64,000 nucleotides of DNA from Gemmatirosa kalamazoonensis (GTDB lineage Bacteria > Gemmatimonadota > Gemmatimonadetes > Gemmatimonadales > Gemmatimonadaceae), in contig NZ_CP007128.1 in assembly GCF_000522985.1 (NCBI RefSeq), positions 1,224,220-1,288,219 of the forward strand, given 5' to 3'. Below, piece by piece: positions 34,899 to 44,067 of the stretch (positions within the stretch are counted from its first letter, which is position 1; the number at the start of each line of letters is the position of its first letter). A program made the position numbers and the translations under genes. The notes beneath the pieces were generated by a model. It did no database searches. It saw only the letters and a program-made list of their open reading frames with translations, and was not told the DNA's origin.

Positions 34899-35605
34899 CA
34901 CTTATGCACGGCGGGCGTCATGGAGAAGTTCGTCACGACGGCCTCGGTGTTGTGGCCGAAGCGGATGCCGTACGCGCCGTCGGTCGACTTCAGCTTGCCG
35001 GCGCCCACCAGGTCGGACTTGTTGTAGCTGCCGACGACGGTGCCGTTGATCGAGCAGTCCACCTTGTCGCCGCGCACCGACACGGCGATCTCCTGCGTCA
35101 CCGGCTCGCCCTGCCCGGCCGCCTTGTGCACCGCGTCGTTCGCCTCGCCGCGGCCGTTCAGCTGGAACGGCGCCGGGCCGAAGCCGCGCGCGATGAACCG
35201 CCCGCTCCCGTACGCGGCGCAGTAGAACAGCGACTGGTTGTCGGTCCCCATGTCGTTGCCGCCGATGACGATGCCGTACGGGTGCGGATGGCTGTTCAGG
35301 TTCATGTACTTCGGCTCCGTGAACGTCGCCCGCACCGTGTAGTCGCCCTTCGCCGGGGCGCCGGACTTCCAGTAGGTGATCGCCGGGCCGGTCGTCACGT
35401 GAAAGCCGTTCCCCTCGGCGGCGAACTTCGCGCTGTTCACCGTCTGCCCGGACGACGCCTCGTTCGCGTCGACCTTCCCATTCCATCCCGACACCGAGAT
35501 GCCGCCGCCGGCGACGCTCTTCGAGGCGTCCTGCGCCCGGGCCTCGGCGGCGGTGACGAGCATGACGGCGGTGAGCGCGAGCACGGAACCGTTGACGCGA
35601 CGCAT
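34898..35605 (-). CDS. Secreted hypothetical protein, concanavalin/DUF1080-like fold
   Basis: 235 residues with signal peptide VLALTAVMLVTAAEARAQ. Beta-strand-rich body: GGGISVSGWNGKVDANE, GDYTVRATFTEPKYMNLNSHPHPYGIVIGGNDMG, and near the end YGIRFGHNTEAVVTNFSMTP. This resembles the jelly-roll of glycan-binding or DUF1080-like (3-keto-disaccharide hydrolase-like) proteins, without recognisable catalytic residues. Its 3' end abuts the hairpin at 34812-34898. Confidence 0.75.
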   Translation of the reverse strand: MRRVNGSVLALTAVMLVTAAEARAQDASKSVAGGGISVSGWNGKVDANEASSGQTVNSAKFAAEGNGFHVTTGPAITYWKSGAPAKGDYTVRATFTEPKYMNLNSHPHPYGIVIGGNDMGTDNQSLFYCAAYGSGRFIARGFGPAPFQLNGRGEANDAVHKAAGQGEPVTQEIAVSVRGDKVDCSINGTVVGSYNKSDLVGAGKLKSTDGAYGIRFGHNTEAVVTNFSMTPAVHK

Positions 35606-35741
35606 GGTCTCTCCTCGGATGAAAGGGTGACAGGCGACTACGATACGCGCCGTGTGCGCCGTCCCGCTACCGCCCGACGGGGCCGTGCATCACAGCCGCG
35701 CGGCCTGGCGACCGCGAATCCCGGCGTCCAGTTTGCGCCGC

Positions 35742-36701
35742 ATGCCTCTCGCCCGGCGCCCCCTGACGGCCTGTGCCATCCTGATCGCCGCGTGCACGCA
35801 GGGCTGCGCCGCGCGCCCGCCCGCCCCGGCGCCGCTCCCCGTCGGCGTGGAGGCCGTCTCGCTGCTCGGCGACACGTTGCGCGCCCTGCCGCTCGCCGCC
35901 GACGTGCGCGCGCGCTACGAGCGGCAGCTCGCCGAGGCGCGTCTCGCCTACGAGCACACGCCGCGCGACGCGGACTCGGTCATCTGGCTCGGCCGCCGGC
36001 TCGCCTACCTCGGGCGCTTCCGGGAGGCGATCGACGTCTACACGCGCGGCATCGCCCGCCACCCGTCGGACGCGCGGCTCTACCGCCACCGCGGGCACCG
36101 CTACATCAGCGTGCGCGAGTTCGACCACGCCGTCGCCGATCTCGTGCGCGCCTCGGACCTCGCGTTCGGCACCGCCGACCAGGTGGAGCCCGACGGCCAG
36201 CCGAACGCGCAGAACCGGCCGATCGGCACGCTGCACTCGAACATCGCCTATCACCTCGGCCTCGCGTACTACCTGCAGGGCGACTTCGCACACGCGGCCG
36301 CGGTGTTCGACCGCGAGGTCGACGCCGCGCGCAACGACGACCGCCGCGTCTCCGCGCTGCACTGGCTGTACATGAGCCTTCGCCGGCAGGGGCGCGACGC
36401 CGAGGCGGAGGAGGCGATCGTGCCGGTGAAGCGCGAGATGCAGGTGATCGAGAACGGCACCTACCACCGGCTGCTGCTGATGTACAAGGGGATCCTGCCC
36501 CCCGACTCGCTGCTCACGAGCGGGCCTAACGGGGAGATGTCCGTCACCGACGCGACGGCCGCGTACGGCGTGGCGAACTGGCACCTGTACAACGGCCGCC
36601 GCGCGGAGGCGGAGCGGATCTTCCGCCGCATCGTCGCCGGCGGGCAGTGGGGCGCGTTCGGCTACATCGCCGCCGAGGCGGAGCTGGCCAGGCGTCGGTG
36701 A
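35742..36701 (+). CDS. TPR-repeat lipoprotein
   Basis: 319 residues from ATG 35742. The signal is LTACAILIAACTQGC, with two possible lipidation Cys. Helical repeats follow TPR spacing: DADSVIWLGRRLAYLGRFREAIDVYTRGIARHP, DARLYRHRGHRYISVREFDHAVADLVRA, then NIAYHLGLAYYLQGDFAHAAAVFDRE and later YGVANWHLYNGRRAEAERIFRRIV. A membrane-attached protein-interaction scaffold; partner unknown. Confidence 0.85.
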   Translation: MPLARRPLTACAILIAACTQGCAARPPAPAPLPVGVEAVSLLGDTLRALPLAADVRARYERQLAEARLAYEHTPRDADSVIWLGRRLAYLGRFREAIDVYTRGIARHPSDARLYRHRGHRYISVREFDHAVADLVRASDLAFGTADQVEPDGQPNAQNRPIGTLHSNIAYHLGLAYYLQGDFAHAAAVFDREVDAARNDDRRVSALHWLYMSLRRQGRDAEAEEAIVPVKREMQVIENGTYHRLLLMYKGILPPDSLLTSGPNGEMSVTDATAAYGVANWHLYNGRRAEAERIFRRIVAGGQWGAFGYIAAEAELARRR

Positions 36702-36718
36702 TCGTCGCTTCTTCGTCG

Positions 36719-36947
36719 CACGCGGAGCCGCGGAGGACTGCGTCTTTGCCTCTTCGAATCGAACCGCAGAGGGCCGCGGAGAACATCGACTTCTCTTGAC
36801 CACAGAGGACACAGAGGACACGGAGGAGAACCCTTTCAAAAGGGTGGGTTTCCTCTGTGCCCTCCGTGTCCTCCGTGGTTCAACACGAAGAGGCAGTCCT
36901 CTGCGGCCCTCTGCGGCCCTCCGCGGTTCAATGCTGTTCTCCGCGTG
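36719..36947. repeat. Complex nested tandem-unit hairpin
   Basis: At least three arm pairs: CACGCGGAG (36719) with CTCCGCGTG (36939-36947); GAACCGCAGAGGGCCGCGG (36761) with CCTCCGCGGTTC-type sequence to 36928; and an inner 36799-36880 pair of the CAGAGGAC(A/G) family tipped by CCCTTT/AAAGGG. A further perfect match, TGCCTCTTCG (36747-36756) with CGAAGAGGCA (36886-36895), would cross the second pair. Everything between the TPR gene and the propeller gene is this element; no gene is seen here. Confidence 0.85.
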
Positions 36948-36999
36948 CCTCGCCCGCGTGAGACGTCCAGGCAATCGAGACCTTCAAGGAGCTTCACCG

Positions 37000-39900
37000 G
37001 TGTTCTCCCTGCATCCGCGCCTCGTGGCGCTCGCCCTTCTCGCGCCCGCGGCGCTCGCCGCGCAGGTGCCCGGCACGTTAGGCGCCCGCCCGCGCGACGC
37101 GGCGCGCGGCGTCACCGCCGGCGCGTACGACTCGTCGGCGTTCCGCGCGCTCCAGTGGCGGCTGATCGGCCCGTTCCGCGGCGGACGCGCGAACGCCGTC
37201 GCCGGCGTGCCGTCGCAGCCGCTCGTCTACTACGCGGGCTACACCGGCGGCGGCGTGTGGAAGACGGAGAACGCCGGCCACACGTGGCGACCCGTCTCCG
37301 ACAGCGCGTTCCGCGTCGGCTCCATCGGCGCCATCGCCGTCGCCGAGTCGGATCCGAACGTCGTGTACGTCGGCACGGGCGAGCACGCGGTGCGGGGGCA
37401 GTCCTCGTCGTACGGCGACGGCGTCTACAAGTCCACCGACGCCGGCCGCACGTGGACGCGCGTCGGCCTCGACGCGACGCGGCAGATCTCCGCCGTGCGC
37501 GTGCATCCGCAGAACCCCGACGTCGTCTACGTCGCCGCGCAGGGCGACCGGTGGAAGCCCACGACGGACCGCGGCGTCTACCGCTCCACCGACGGTGGCC
37601 GGACGTGGACGCAGGTTCTCAAGGGGCCTAACGGCACCACCGGGCCGAGCGACCTGTCGATGGATCCGTCGAACCCGCGCATCCTGTACGCCGCGATGTG
37701 GGACCACCAGCGGCTGCCGTGGCAGGTGCGGAGCGGCGGCCCCGGGAGCGGCATCTGGAAGTCGACCGACGGCGGCGACACGTGGACGCGCCTGAGCGAG
37801 GGGCTGCCGAAGGTGATGGGAAAGATCGGCGTCGCGGTGTCGCCGGCGAGCCCCGACCGCGTCTACGCCATCGTGGAGGCCGACAAGGGCGGGCTCTATC
37901 GCTCCGACGACGCCGGCAAGACGTGGCGGCGGCTGAGCGAGGACCGGCTGATCCAGACGCGCGCGTGGTACTACATGAACGTGACGGCGGATCCGCAGAA
38001 CGCCGACGTCGTGTACGTCATGAACGCGCCGATCGTGAAGTCGATCGACGGCGGACGCACGTTCCAGACGCTGCCGGCGACGCACGGCGACAACCACCAG
38101 CTCTGGATCAACCCGCGCGACGCCCGCTTTCTCGTCAACGCGAACGACGGCGGCGTGTCGGTGTCGCTCGACGGCGGCAGGAGCTGGAGCACGCAGGACA
38201 ACCAGCCCACCGCGCAGTTCTACCACGTCATCAGCGACGACGAGTATCCGTACCGCCTCTACAGCGGGCAGCAGGACAACACGTCGGTGATGATCCGCAC
38301 GCGCAGCGACGGCCCCGAGATCGGGGAGCGCGACTGGGACATCGGCCCCGGCTGCGAGAGCGCGAACATCGGCGTGAACCGCGCCGACCCGCGCTACGTC
38401 TACGGCGGCTGCTACCAGGGCATCTTCGAGGAGCTCGACACGCGCACGGATCTCACGCGCTCCATCATGCCGTGGCCCGCGCTGAACCTCACCGAGCCGA
38501 CGAACGAGACGCGCTACCGCTTCAACTGGACCGCGCCGACGCTCGTCTCCGAGCACGACCCGAACGTCATCTACTTCGGCGGCAACGTGCTGTTCCGCAC
38601 GACCGATCGCGGCCGGACGTGGGCACCCGCCTCACCCGATCTCACGCGCAACGACAAGGCGACGCAGGGACTCGGCGGCGTGCCGTTCACGAACGAGGGC
38701 GCCGGCGGCGAGGTGTACGGCACGATCGTGACCATCGAGGAGTCGCCGCTCGACCGCAACACGCTGTACGTCGGCACCGACGACGGCCTCGTGCAGCGCA
38801 CGCGCGACGGGGGGCGCACGTGGACGAACGTGACGCCTAACGGCGTGGGCGTCGGGCTGGCGAACGAGATCGAGGCCTCGCCGCTCGACTCGGGCACCGT
38901 GTACCTCGCGTTCCGCATGGACCGCCACGGCGACTACGCGCCCTACGCGTTCAAGTCCTCCGACTACGGCCGCACGTGGACGCGCATCACGAACGGGCTG
39001 CGCGACGGCGAGCCGGTGCGCGTCGTGCGCGAGGACCGGCAGCGGCGCGGGCTCCTGTTCGCCGGCACCGAGACCGGCGCGTACGTGTCGTTCGACGGCG
39101 GCGCACACTGGCAGTCGCTGCAGCGCAACCTCCCCGCGGTGCCCGTCACCGACCTCGAGATCCGGCACGGCGATCTCTACGCGTCGACCGAGGGCCGCGC
39201 GTTCTGGGCGCTCGACGACCTCTCCGCGCTGCGACAGATGAACGACACGGTGGCGCGCGACTCGGTGCACCTGTTCGCGCCGCGGCGCGCGTTCCTCGCC
39301 GGCGGCCCCGCCGCGCCGACCACCACCGGCGGCCGCAACCCTCCGCCGGGCGCGAACGTCTACATCCTGCTCGCGAAGGCGCCCGACTCGTCGCAGACGG
39401 TGAAGCTCGAGGCGCTCGATTCCGCGGGCCGCGTGCTGCGCACCTACACGCGTCGGCCGAGCGGCGCGCCGGCGGCGTCGGCGCCTGACGCCGCGCCTAA
39501 CGCCGGCCCGAACGCGGCGTCGCGGACGGCGCTCGACCTCAAGGCCGGGCTCAACGCGTTCCAGTGGGACCTGCGCGCCGACCCGCCGACGACGCTCCCC
39601 GGTAACATCAACGTCTGGGGCGGCACGACCACCGGCTATCGCGTGGCGCCCGGTCGCTATCAGATCCGCCTGACGGTGGGGAGCGTCGTCCAGACGCAGC
39701 CGCTCGAGGTGCGGCAGGACCCGCGCCTGCAGACGACCCCCGCCGAGGTCGCGGCGCGCGACTCGATCATGCGGGCGCTGAACGCGCGCGTCGGCGAGAT
39801 CCACGACGCGTTGATCCGGCTGCGCGACGTGAAGGAGCAGGTCTCGCGCTTCGTCGACCGCGCGAAGGACGCGCCGAACGCCACCGCCATCCAGGCGAAG

Positions 39901-40218
39901 GGCAAGGCGATCGCCGCGACGATCGACTCGCTCGAGCCGAAGCTCTCCACGAAGGCCGCGAACGGGCAGGACGTCATCAACTACCGCAACGGCATCAACG
40001 CGCAGTACGCGTTCCTGCTCGGCAACGTGGAGCAGAACGACGTCGTGACGCAGCCGTCGCGCGAGCGGTTCGCGGAGCTCGAGCGGCTGTGGACCGCGCT
40101 CCGCGGCCAGGCCGACGCGGTGGTGCAGAGCGAGGTCGCGGCGTTCAACAAGCTGCTGCAGGACGGCGGCGTCGGCGGCGTCATCGTGCCGACCCCGAAG
40201 CCGAAGGTGGCGATGTGA
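37000..40218 (+). CDS. Secreted sortilin/BNR-repeat beta-propeller protein
   Basis: 1072 residues from GTG 37000, with AAGGA nine bases upstream and signal peptide LHPRLVALALLAPAALAAQ. The N-terminal two-thirds hold many Asp-box (BNR) repeats, S-x-D-x-G-x-T-W: KSTDAGRTWTRV, RSTDGGRTWTQV, KSTDGGDTWTRL, RSDDAGKTWRRL, KSSDYGRTWTRI, forming a VPS10-like ten-bladed propeller. The last third adds an FN3-like and a helical region. Such proteins are common secreted WD40/YVTN/BNR-like products of Gemmatimonadota and Acidobacteriota. Function is unknown; glycosidase activity should not be assumed. An upstream in-frame ATG at 36796 would lie within the hairpin element. Confidence 0.85.
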   Translation: MFSLHPRLVALALLAPAALAAQVPGTLGARPRDAARGVTAGAYDSSAFRALQWRLIGPFRGGRANAVAGVPSQPLVYYAGYTGGGVWKTENAGHTWRPVSDSAFRVGSIGAIAVAESDPNVVYVGTGEHAVRGQSSSYGDGVYKSTDAGRTWTRVGLDATRQISAVRVHPQNPDVVYVAAQGDRWKPTTDRGVYRSTDGGRTWTQVLKGPNGTTGPSDLSMDPSNPRILYAAMWDHQRLPWQVRSGGPGSGIWKSTDGGDTWTRLSEGLPKVMGKIGVAVSPASPDRVYAIVEADKGGLYRSDDAGKTWRRLSEDRLIQTRAWYYMNVTADPQNADVVYVMNAPIVKSIDGGRTFQTLPATHGDNHQLWINPRDARFLVNANDGGVSVSLDGGRSWSTQDNQPTAQFYHVISDDEYPYRLYSGQQDNTSVMIRTRSDGPEIGERDWDIGPGCESANIGVNRADPRYVYGGCYQGIFEELDTRTDLTRSIMPWPALNLTEPTNETRYRFNWTAPTLVSEHDPNVIYFGGNVLFRTTDRGRTWAPASPDLTRNDKATQGLGGVPFTNEGAGGEVYGTIVTIEESPLDRNTLYVGTDDGLVQRTRDGGRTWTNVTPNGVGVGLANEIEASPLDSGTVYLAFRMDRHGDYAPYAFKSSDYGRTWTRITNGLRDGEPVRVVREDRQRRGLLFAGTETGAYVSFDGGAHWQSLQRNLPAVPVTDLEIRHGDLYASTEGRAFWALDDLSALRQMNDTVARDSVHLFAPRRAFLAGGPAAPTTTGGRNPPPGANVYILLAKAPDSSQTVKLEALDSAGRVLRTYTRRPSGAPAASAPDAAPNAGPNAASRTALDLKAGLNAFQWDLRADPPTTLPGNINVWGGTTTGYRVAPGRYQIRLTVGSVVQTQPLEVRQDPRLQTTPAEVAARDSIMRALNARVGEIHDALIRLRDVKEQVSRFVDRAKDAPNATAIQAKGKAIAATIDSLEPKLSTKAANGQDVINYRNGINAQYAFLLGNVEQNDVVTQPSRERFAELERLWTALRGQADAVVQSEVAAFNKLLQDGGVGGVIVPTPKPKVAM

Positions 40219-40220
40219 CG

Positions 40221-41087
40221 ATGGGCTCTTCGTGTGAACCACAGAGGACGCAGCGGGCGCAGAGGAGAACCACTCTTGTTGGTTTCCTCTGCGTCCTCTG
40301 CGTCCTCTGTGGTTCGAACCCACAGCGCACCTTCGCTCAGCCTTCACCGCTCGACCACGCCCACGCGCACAACGACTACGAGCACGCGCGCCCGCTGCTG
40401 GGCGCCCTGGAGCTCGGCTACGGCAGCGTGGAGGCCGACGTGTGGCTCGTGAACGGCGCGCTGCTCGTCGCCCACGCCCGTGACAGCGTGCGCACCGACC
40501 GCACGCTCGAAGCGGTCTACCTCGAGCCGCTGCGCGCGTGGGTGGCCGCGCATGACGGAAGCGTGTACGCGGGGCGCCCGCCGCTCACGCTCCTCGTCGA
40601 CGTGAAGTCGAACGCCGACTCCGCGTACGTCGTGCTGGATTCGGTGCTGCGCCGGTATGACGATCTGTTCACGTCGTGGCACGGCGACTCGGTGACCGAG
40701 CGCCCCGTGGTCGCCGTGATCTCCGGCGAGCGGCCGCTGGTCACGCTCCCGGCGAGCCGCGACCGGTGGGCCGCGCTCGACGGCCGCCTAACGGACCTCG
40801 GCGCGGCGCACGGCACCCCGGCCGCGGCGATGCCGCTCGTGAGCGACGACTGGAAGCACGTCACGAAGTGGCGCGGCGACGGCCCCGCGCCGGCGTCGGT
40901 GCGCCGCACCGTCGCGCGGCTCGTAACGCGCACGCACGCCGAAGGGCGGCGGCTCCGCTTCTGGGGCACGCCCGATCGCGTCGTCGTGTGGCGGCTGCTT
41001 CGTGACGCGGGCGTGGACTTCATCGGTGCCGACGATCTCAACGCGCTGCACGACTTTCTCGTAGGTCGTGACGGACGACGACCGTGA
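40221..41087 (+). CDS. Secreted PI-PLC/GDPD-superfamily phosphodiesterase (AIM6-like)
   Basis: 288 residues from ATG 40221, two bases after the upstream stop. The mature start is LDHAHAHNDYEHARPLLGALELGYGSVEADVWLVNGALLVAHA, the TIM-barrel opening of AIM6/GDPD-like phosphodiesterases (His and Glu-Asp metal/catalytic residues). Middle PPLTLLVDVKSNAD and C-terminal RRLRFWGTPDRVVVWRLLRDAGVDFIGADDL fit. The whole signal peptide is encoded by a tandem-unit hairpin: the left arm gives basic EPQRTQRAQRR and the right arm hydrophobic LVGFLCVLCVLCG. Confidence 0.85.
   Translation: MGSSCEPQRTQRAQRRTTLVGFLCVLCVLCGSNPQRTFAQPSPLDHAHAHNDYEHARPLLGALELGYGSVEADVWLVNGALLVAHARDSVRTDRTLEAVYLEPLRAWVAAHDGSVYAGRPPLTLLVDVKSNADSAYVVLDSVLRRYDDLFTSWHGDSVTERPVVAVISGERPLVTLPASRDRWAALDGRLTDLGAAHGTPAAAMPLVSDDWKHVTKWRGDGPAPASVRRTVARLVTRTHAEGRRLRFWGTPDRVVVWRLLRDAGVDFIGADDLNALHDFLVGRDGRRP
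40236..40315. repeat. In-frame tandem-unit hairpin forming a signal peptide
   Basis: GAACCACAG (40236) to CTGTGGTTC (40315), three 9-nt units per arm and an AACCA/TGGTT tip. Reading frame one gives Arg/Gln-rich residues from the left arm and Leu/Cys/Val from the right arm. These are the charged n-region and hydrophobic h-region of the phosphodiesterase export signal. Confidence 0.9.
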
Positions 41088-41162
41088 GTCGTCGGTCCCC
41101 GTTGGGAGCCGGGCCCGCGAGGGCCGGCCGACGGCCACCGAAGCCTCGTTTGCCGAAGCCGC

Positions 41163-41714
41163 ATGATGATGCATCGCTCCGCGCGCCTCTCGCTCGTCGC
41201 GCTCCTCCTCGCCGTCGGCTGCGACCGGCAGGCGCCGCTCGACCCCGCGCCCGCGCCGTCGCGCCCGAGCGCCGATCTGCTCGGCACCGTCACCGGGGTG
41301 CTGACGCCGGTGGTGCAGCCGCTCCGACTGCTCGTCTGCACCGACGCTCCCGCGCTGTCCGCGACGGCGACCATCGGCCCCGACGGCGGCACGCTCGCGG
41401 CGGGCGGCTTCCGCGTCGACTTCCCGGCCGGCGCCGTCGCGAGCCCGCAGACGTTCACGCTCAGCGTGCCGGCGGGGCGCAACGTCGAGATCGACGTGCA
41501 CGCGGCGGGCTACGAGCACTTCTGGTTCGCCACGCCGGTCACCGTCACGCTCGACGCGTCGCGCTGCGGGGTGCTGCCTTCGGGCCTGCAGGTGTGGAAC
41601 GTGGACGAGGCGACGAAGGCGCCGATCGAGGCGATGGGCGGCGTGGTCGACGCGCTCACCGGCACGGTGCGGTTCCAGACGCCGCACTTCTCCGGCTACA
41701 CGATCGCCTGGTGA
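41163..41714 (+). CDS. Lipoprotein with ZU5-like beta domain
   Basis: 183 residues from ATG 41163. Signal RLSLVALLLAVGC with a clear lipobox. After a Pro-rich linker, the core ATIGPDGGTLAAGGFRVDFPAGAVASPQTFTLSVPAG matches the G-G-x-x-x-x-G-x-x-x-x-x-P-x-G-A pattern of ZU5-like domains, then VEIDVHAAGYEHFWFATPVTVTLDAS and a final HFSGYTIAW strand. Probably a cell-surface structural domain. The TPR gene begins four bases downstream. Confidence 0.78.
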   Translation: MMMHRSARLSLVALLLAVGCDRQAPLDPAPAPSRPSADLLGTVTGVLTPVVQPLRLLVCTDAPALSATATIGPDGGTLAAGGFRVDFPAGAVASPQTFTLSVPAGRNVEIDVHAAGYEHFWFATPVTVTLDASRCGVLPSGLQVWNVDEATKAPIEAMGGVVDALTGTVRFQTPHFSGYTIAW

Positions 41715-41718
41715 CGGC

Positions 41719-42651
41719 ATGTCGATGACGACCGCGCCGAGTCCCGTGTACGCCCCGTCGCTCGAGGAGATCTGCGCGCGCGACGTGCACGAGGCGCTCG
41801 CGTGCGGTCGTCGGTTCGAGTCCGGGGGCGACGTGGCGCGCGCGCTCCGCGCGTACGGTGTCGCGCTGTCGCTCGCCGACACGCCGGCCCTGCGCGCCGA
41901 GGCGGTGCGCCGGGTCGGCGACGCGCACCGCGCGCGCGAGGCGTGGGACGACGCGCGCGCCGCGTACGACGAGAGCCTCGCCATCGCCCGCGCGCACGCG
42001 CTCGCCGAGCTCGAGGCCGAAGCGCTGAACGCCGCCGCGACGGTGGCCATCCTGCGCGGCGATGCGTTAGGCGCCGAGCCGCTGTTCCGTCGGGCGCTCG
42101 CGTGCCGGCCGGGGCCGCGTGTGCGTGGGCTCGCGCTCACGAACCTCGGTCTCTGCGCCGCGCGCGTGGGCGACCACGCGCGCGCGGTGGAGCTGTTCGC
42201 GGCGTCGCTCGACTGCTACCGCGAGGCGGGGTACGAGCGCGGCGTGCTCATGGCGATCAACAACGTCGCCGCGGCGCACATCGAGACGGGCGAGCCGGAG
42301 GCGGCGCTGCCGCTGCTGCGCGAGGCCGCGCACATCGCGCGCGACCTCGTCGAGCTCGACCTGCTCCTGCTCACCGCGCGCAACGAGGCCGAGGCGTGCC
42401 TCAAGCTCGGCCGGCTCGACGAGGCGGAGTCGCGCATCGGCATCGCGCTCGGCCACTTCTCCAGCGCCGGCGCGGAGAGTCGCCGCGCCGAGTGTCTCGT
42501 GATCCTCGGCGACGTGCTCCGCGCGCATCGCATGCCGCAGCAGGACGACGCGGCGACGCGCTGCTACGAGCGCGCCGCCGAGATCGCGGAATCGGCCGGC
42601 GCGGCCCACGTCGCCGCTCGCGCGCGAGCATCGTTGGGCGCGGCGGCCTAA
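41719..42651 (+). CDS. Cytosolic TPR-repeat protein
   Basis: 310 residues from ATG 41719, no signal peptide. About seven TPR-like helix pairs: HEALACGRRFESGGDVARALRAYGVAL, GDAHRAREAWDDARAAYDESLAIARA, TNLGLCAARVGDHARAVELFAASLDCYREAG, NNVAAAHIETGEPEAALPLLREA, and NEAEACLKLGRLDEAESRIG. It resembles the sensor part of MalT/AfsR-type or Rap-type regulators but lacks a DNA-binding domain. Its TAA stop and the TAG stop of the convergent lysyl oxidase gene lie together in a single GCCTAAC word. Confidence 0.85.
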   Translation: MSMTTAPSPVYAPSLEEICARDVHEALACGRRFESGGDVARALRAYGVALSLADTPALRAEAVRRVGDAHRAREAWDDARAAYDESLAIARAHALAELEAEALNAAATVAILRGDALGAEPLFRRALACRPGPRVRGLALTNLGLCAARVGDHARAVELFAASLDCYREAGYERGVLMAINNVAAAHIETGEPEAALPLLREAAHIARDLVELDLLLLTARNEAEACLKLGRLDEAESRIGIALGHFSSAGAESRRAECLVILGDVLRAHRMPQQDDAATRCYERAAEIAESAGAAHVAARARASLGAAA

Positions 42652-43991
42652 CGGCTGCACGCCGGCCCCGGGCCGAGCAGCGCGGCGTGCGGGCTCGCCG
42701 TGGTCATGCCGGTGAGGCGCACGTACACCGCGCCGCAGTTGTTCGACTCGTTCGCCTCGAGGATCGTGTCGTCCGGATCGGCCACCGTCTCCAGCACGTA
42801 CAGCCCGTCCGCGAGCCCGTACACGTCGAGATACTGGTCCGGCAGGAACCAGTCGTAGACGTCGGCCCACCCCGCCGAGAGCCCCTGCAGCAGATAGCCG
42901 CCCGGCGTCGGCTCCAGGCACGCCGGCGCGCTGTAGGTGCGCGGCGCGTCCCCCTTCTCGCCCCACGCGTCGATCTCGATGTCGACGATGCAGAAGCTCA
43001 CCTTGCGGCCCGTCGACGCCGGCGCGCCGATCGTTCCCACGCGGTGGCGCCGCGCGCGCAGCGGCGTCGTGCCGATCTTCTTCCCCGACGCGTCCGTGGC
43101 GAACAGCCGCGACAGCGCGAAGCCCGTGTAGTGGAAGTGCTGGTGCGTCGGATGGAACTCCCACGTGCCACCGGCGCGCGACGTCACGCTGCCGTCGCTG
43201 TGATACACGCGCTGCTCGATCGGCCCCGTCGGCTGCGACATCGGGTCGGCGGGCAGCAGGAAGCGGAACTCCAGCGGCCCCTCGCCCGCGTTCGCGAGCA
43301 CCTGGTCGAAGCGCATGCACAGCCGCGCGCCCTCTTCCGCGATCTCGCTCGGGAAGCAGCTCGTCGTCGGCACGCCCGCCTCGAAGAAGATCGCCGGGGG
43401 CACGTCGAACGTGACGTTGCGCTGCGCGCGCGCCTGCAGATCGGGGAGCAGCGCGCGCGTCGGCTGCGGCTTCGGCGCGTACTCCACCTCGGCCAGCGCC
43501 TCGTACGGGATCTCCGGCGCGAGCGGGGTGCCGAACTGCGCGGCCATGTCGAAGTCGTACGCGACGTACACGCGGTACGCGCCGTTCGCCGGCGCGGGGA
43601 GCAGCACCGACTGCGCCGTGGCGATGATCCCTTCCGACGCGGCGACGCGCGCGCTGCCGCGGTAGACGTAGAGCTTCAGGTTGTTCCCGAAGCCGCTCCA
43701 CCGCACGGCGATCTCCACGCCGCCCGGCTTGTTGCTCCACGCGCCGCTCGGCAGGTCGATCGCGAGGTCGAACCGATCGCACCAGACCGCGGCACATTCG
43801 GGGACCTCGCCGTTAGGCACCCCGTCCCGGAGCGCGGTGCCGGACCACGGCACCGGCTGGGCGGTGTTCTTCAGCGTCGCGGCCCCCGGCGCGGCCGCCA
43901 GCGAGGGCTCTCGCGGTGCGAGGGTGCTCGGCGCGTCGGGCACGCAGCCGGCGAGGGAGACGGCGAGGAGGGCGAGTCGGAAGGGACGCAC
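42648..43991 (-). CDS. Lysyl oxidase family copper amine oxidase, lipoprotein
   Basis: 447 residues from ATG 43991 with signal RLALLAVSLAGC (lipobox). The N-terminal third is a pre-peptidase C-like beta domain. The C-terminal half matches lysyl oxidase (PF01186): LPDLQARAQRNVTFD, the copper motif EFHPTHQHFHYTGF, KVSFCIVDIEID, and GLSAGWADVYDWFLPDQYLDVYGL. Three His ligate Cu; Tyr and Lys for the LTQ cofactor are plausible in this region but not assigned. Bacterial members act outside the cell on amines or protein lysines. It converges on the TPR gene with a 4-nt overlap. Confidence 0.9.
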   Translation of the reverse strand: MRPFRLALLAVSLAGCVPDAPSTLAPREPSLAAAPGAATLKNTAQPVPWSGTALRDGVPNGEVPECAAVWCDRFDLAIDLPSGAWSNKPGGVEIAVRWSGFGNNLKLYVYRGSARVAASEGIIATAQSVLLPAPANGAYRVYVAYDFDMAAQFGTPLAPEIPYEALAEVEYAPKPQPTRALLPDLQARAQRNVTFDVPPAIFFEAGVPTTSCFPSEIAEEGARLCMRFDQVLANAGEGPLEFRFLLPADPMSQPTGPIEQRVYHSDGSVTSRAGGTWEFHPTHQHFHYTGFALSRLFATDASGKKIGTTPLRARRHRVGTIGAPASTGRKVSFCIVDIEIDAWGEKGDAPRTYSAPACLEPTPGGYLLQGLSAGWADVYDWFLPDQYLDVYGLADGLYVLETVADPDDTILEANESNNCGAVYVRLTGMTTASPHAALLGPGPACSR

Positions 43992-44067
43992 GAGGATCTC
44001 CGCGAAAGGGACATCCTATAGGCGCAATCCGCCGCCCGATCCCGACACTCTCGAGGGCCGTGTGAAT

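Noticed and set aside
36747-36895. RNA pseudoknot from the crossing pair TGCCTCTTCG/CGAAGAGGCA
   Set aside because: The 10-bp match is perfect, but it crosses another arm pair and may be leftover flanking sequence from nested insertions. No support for a functional pseudoknot.
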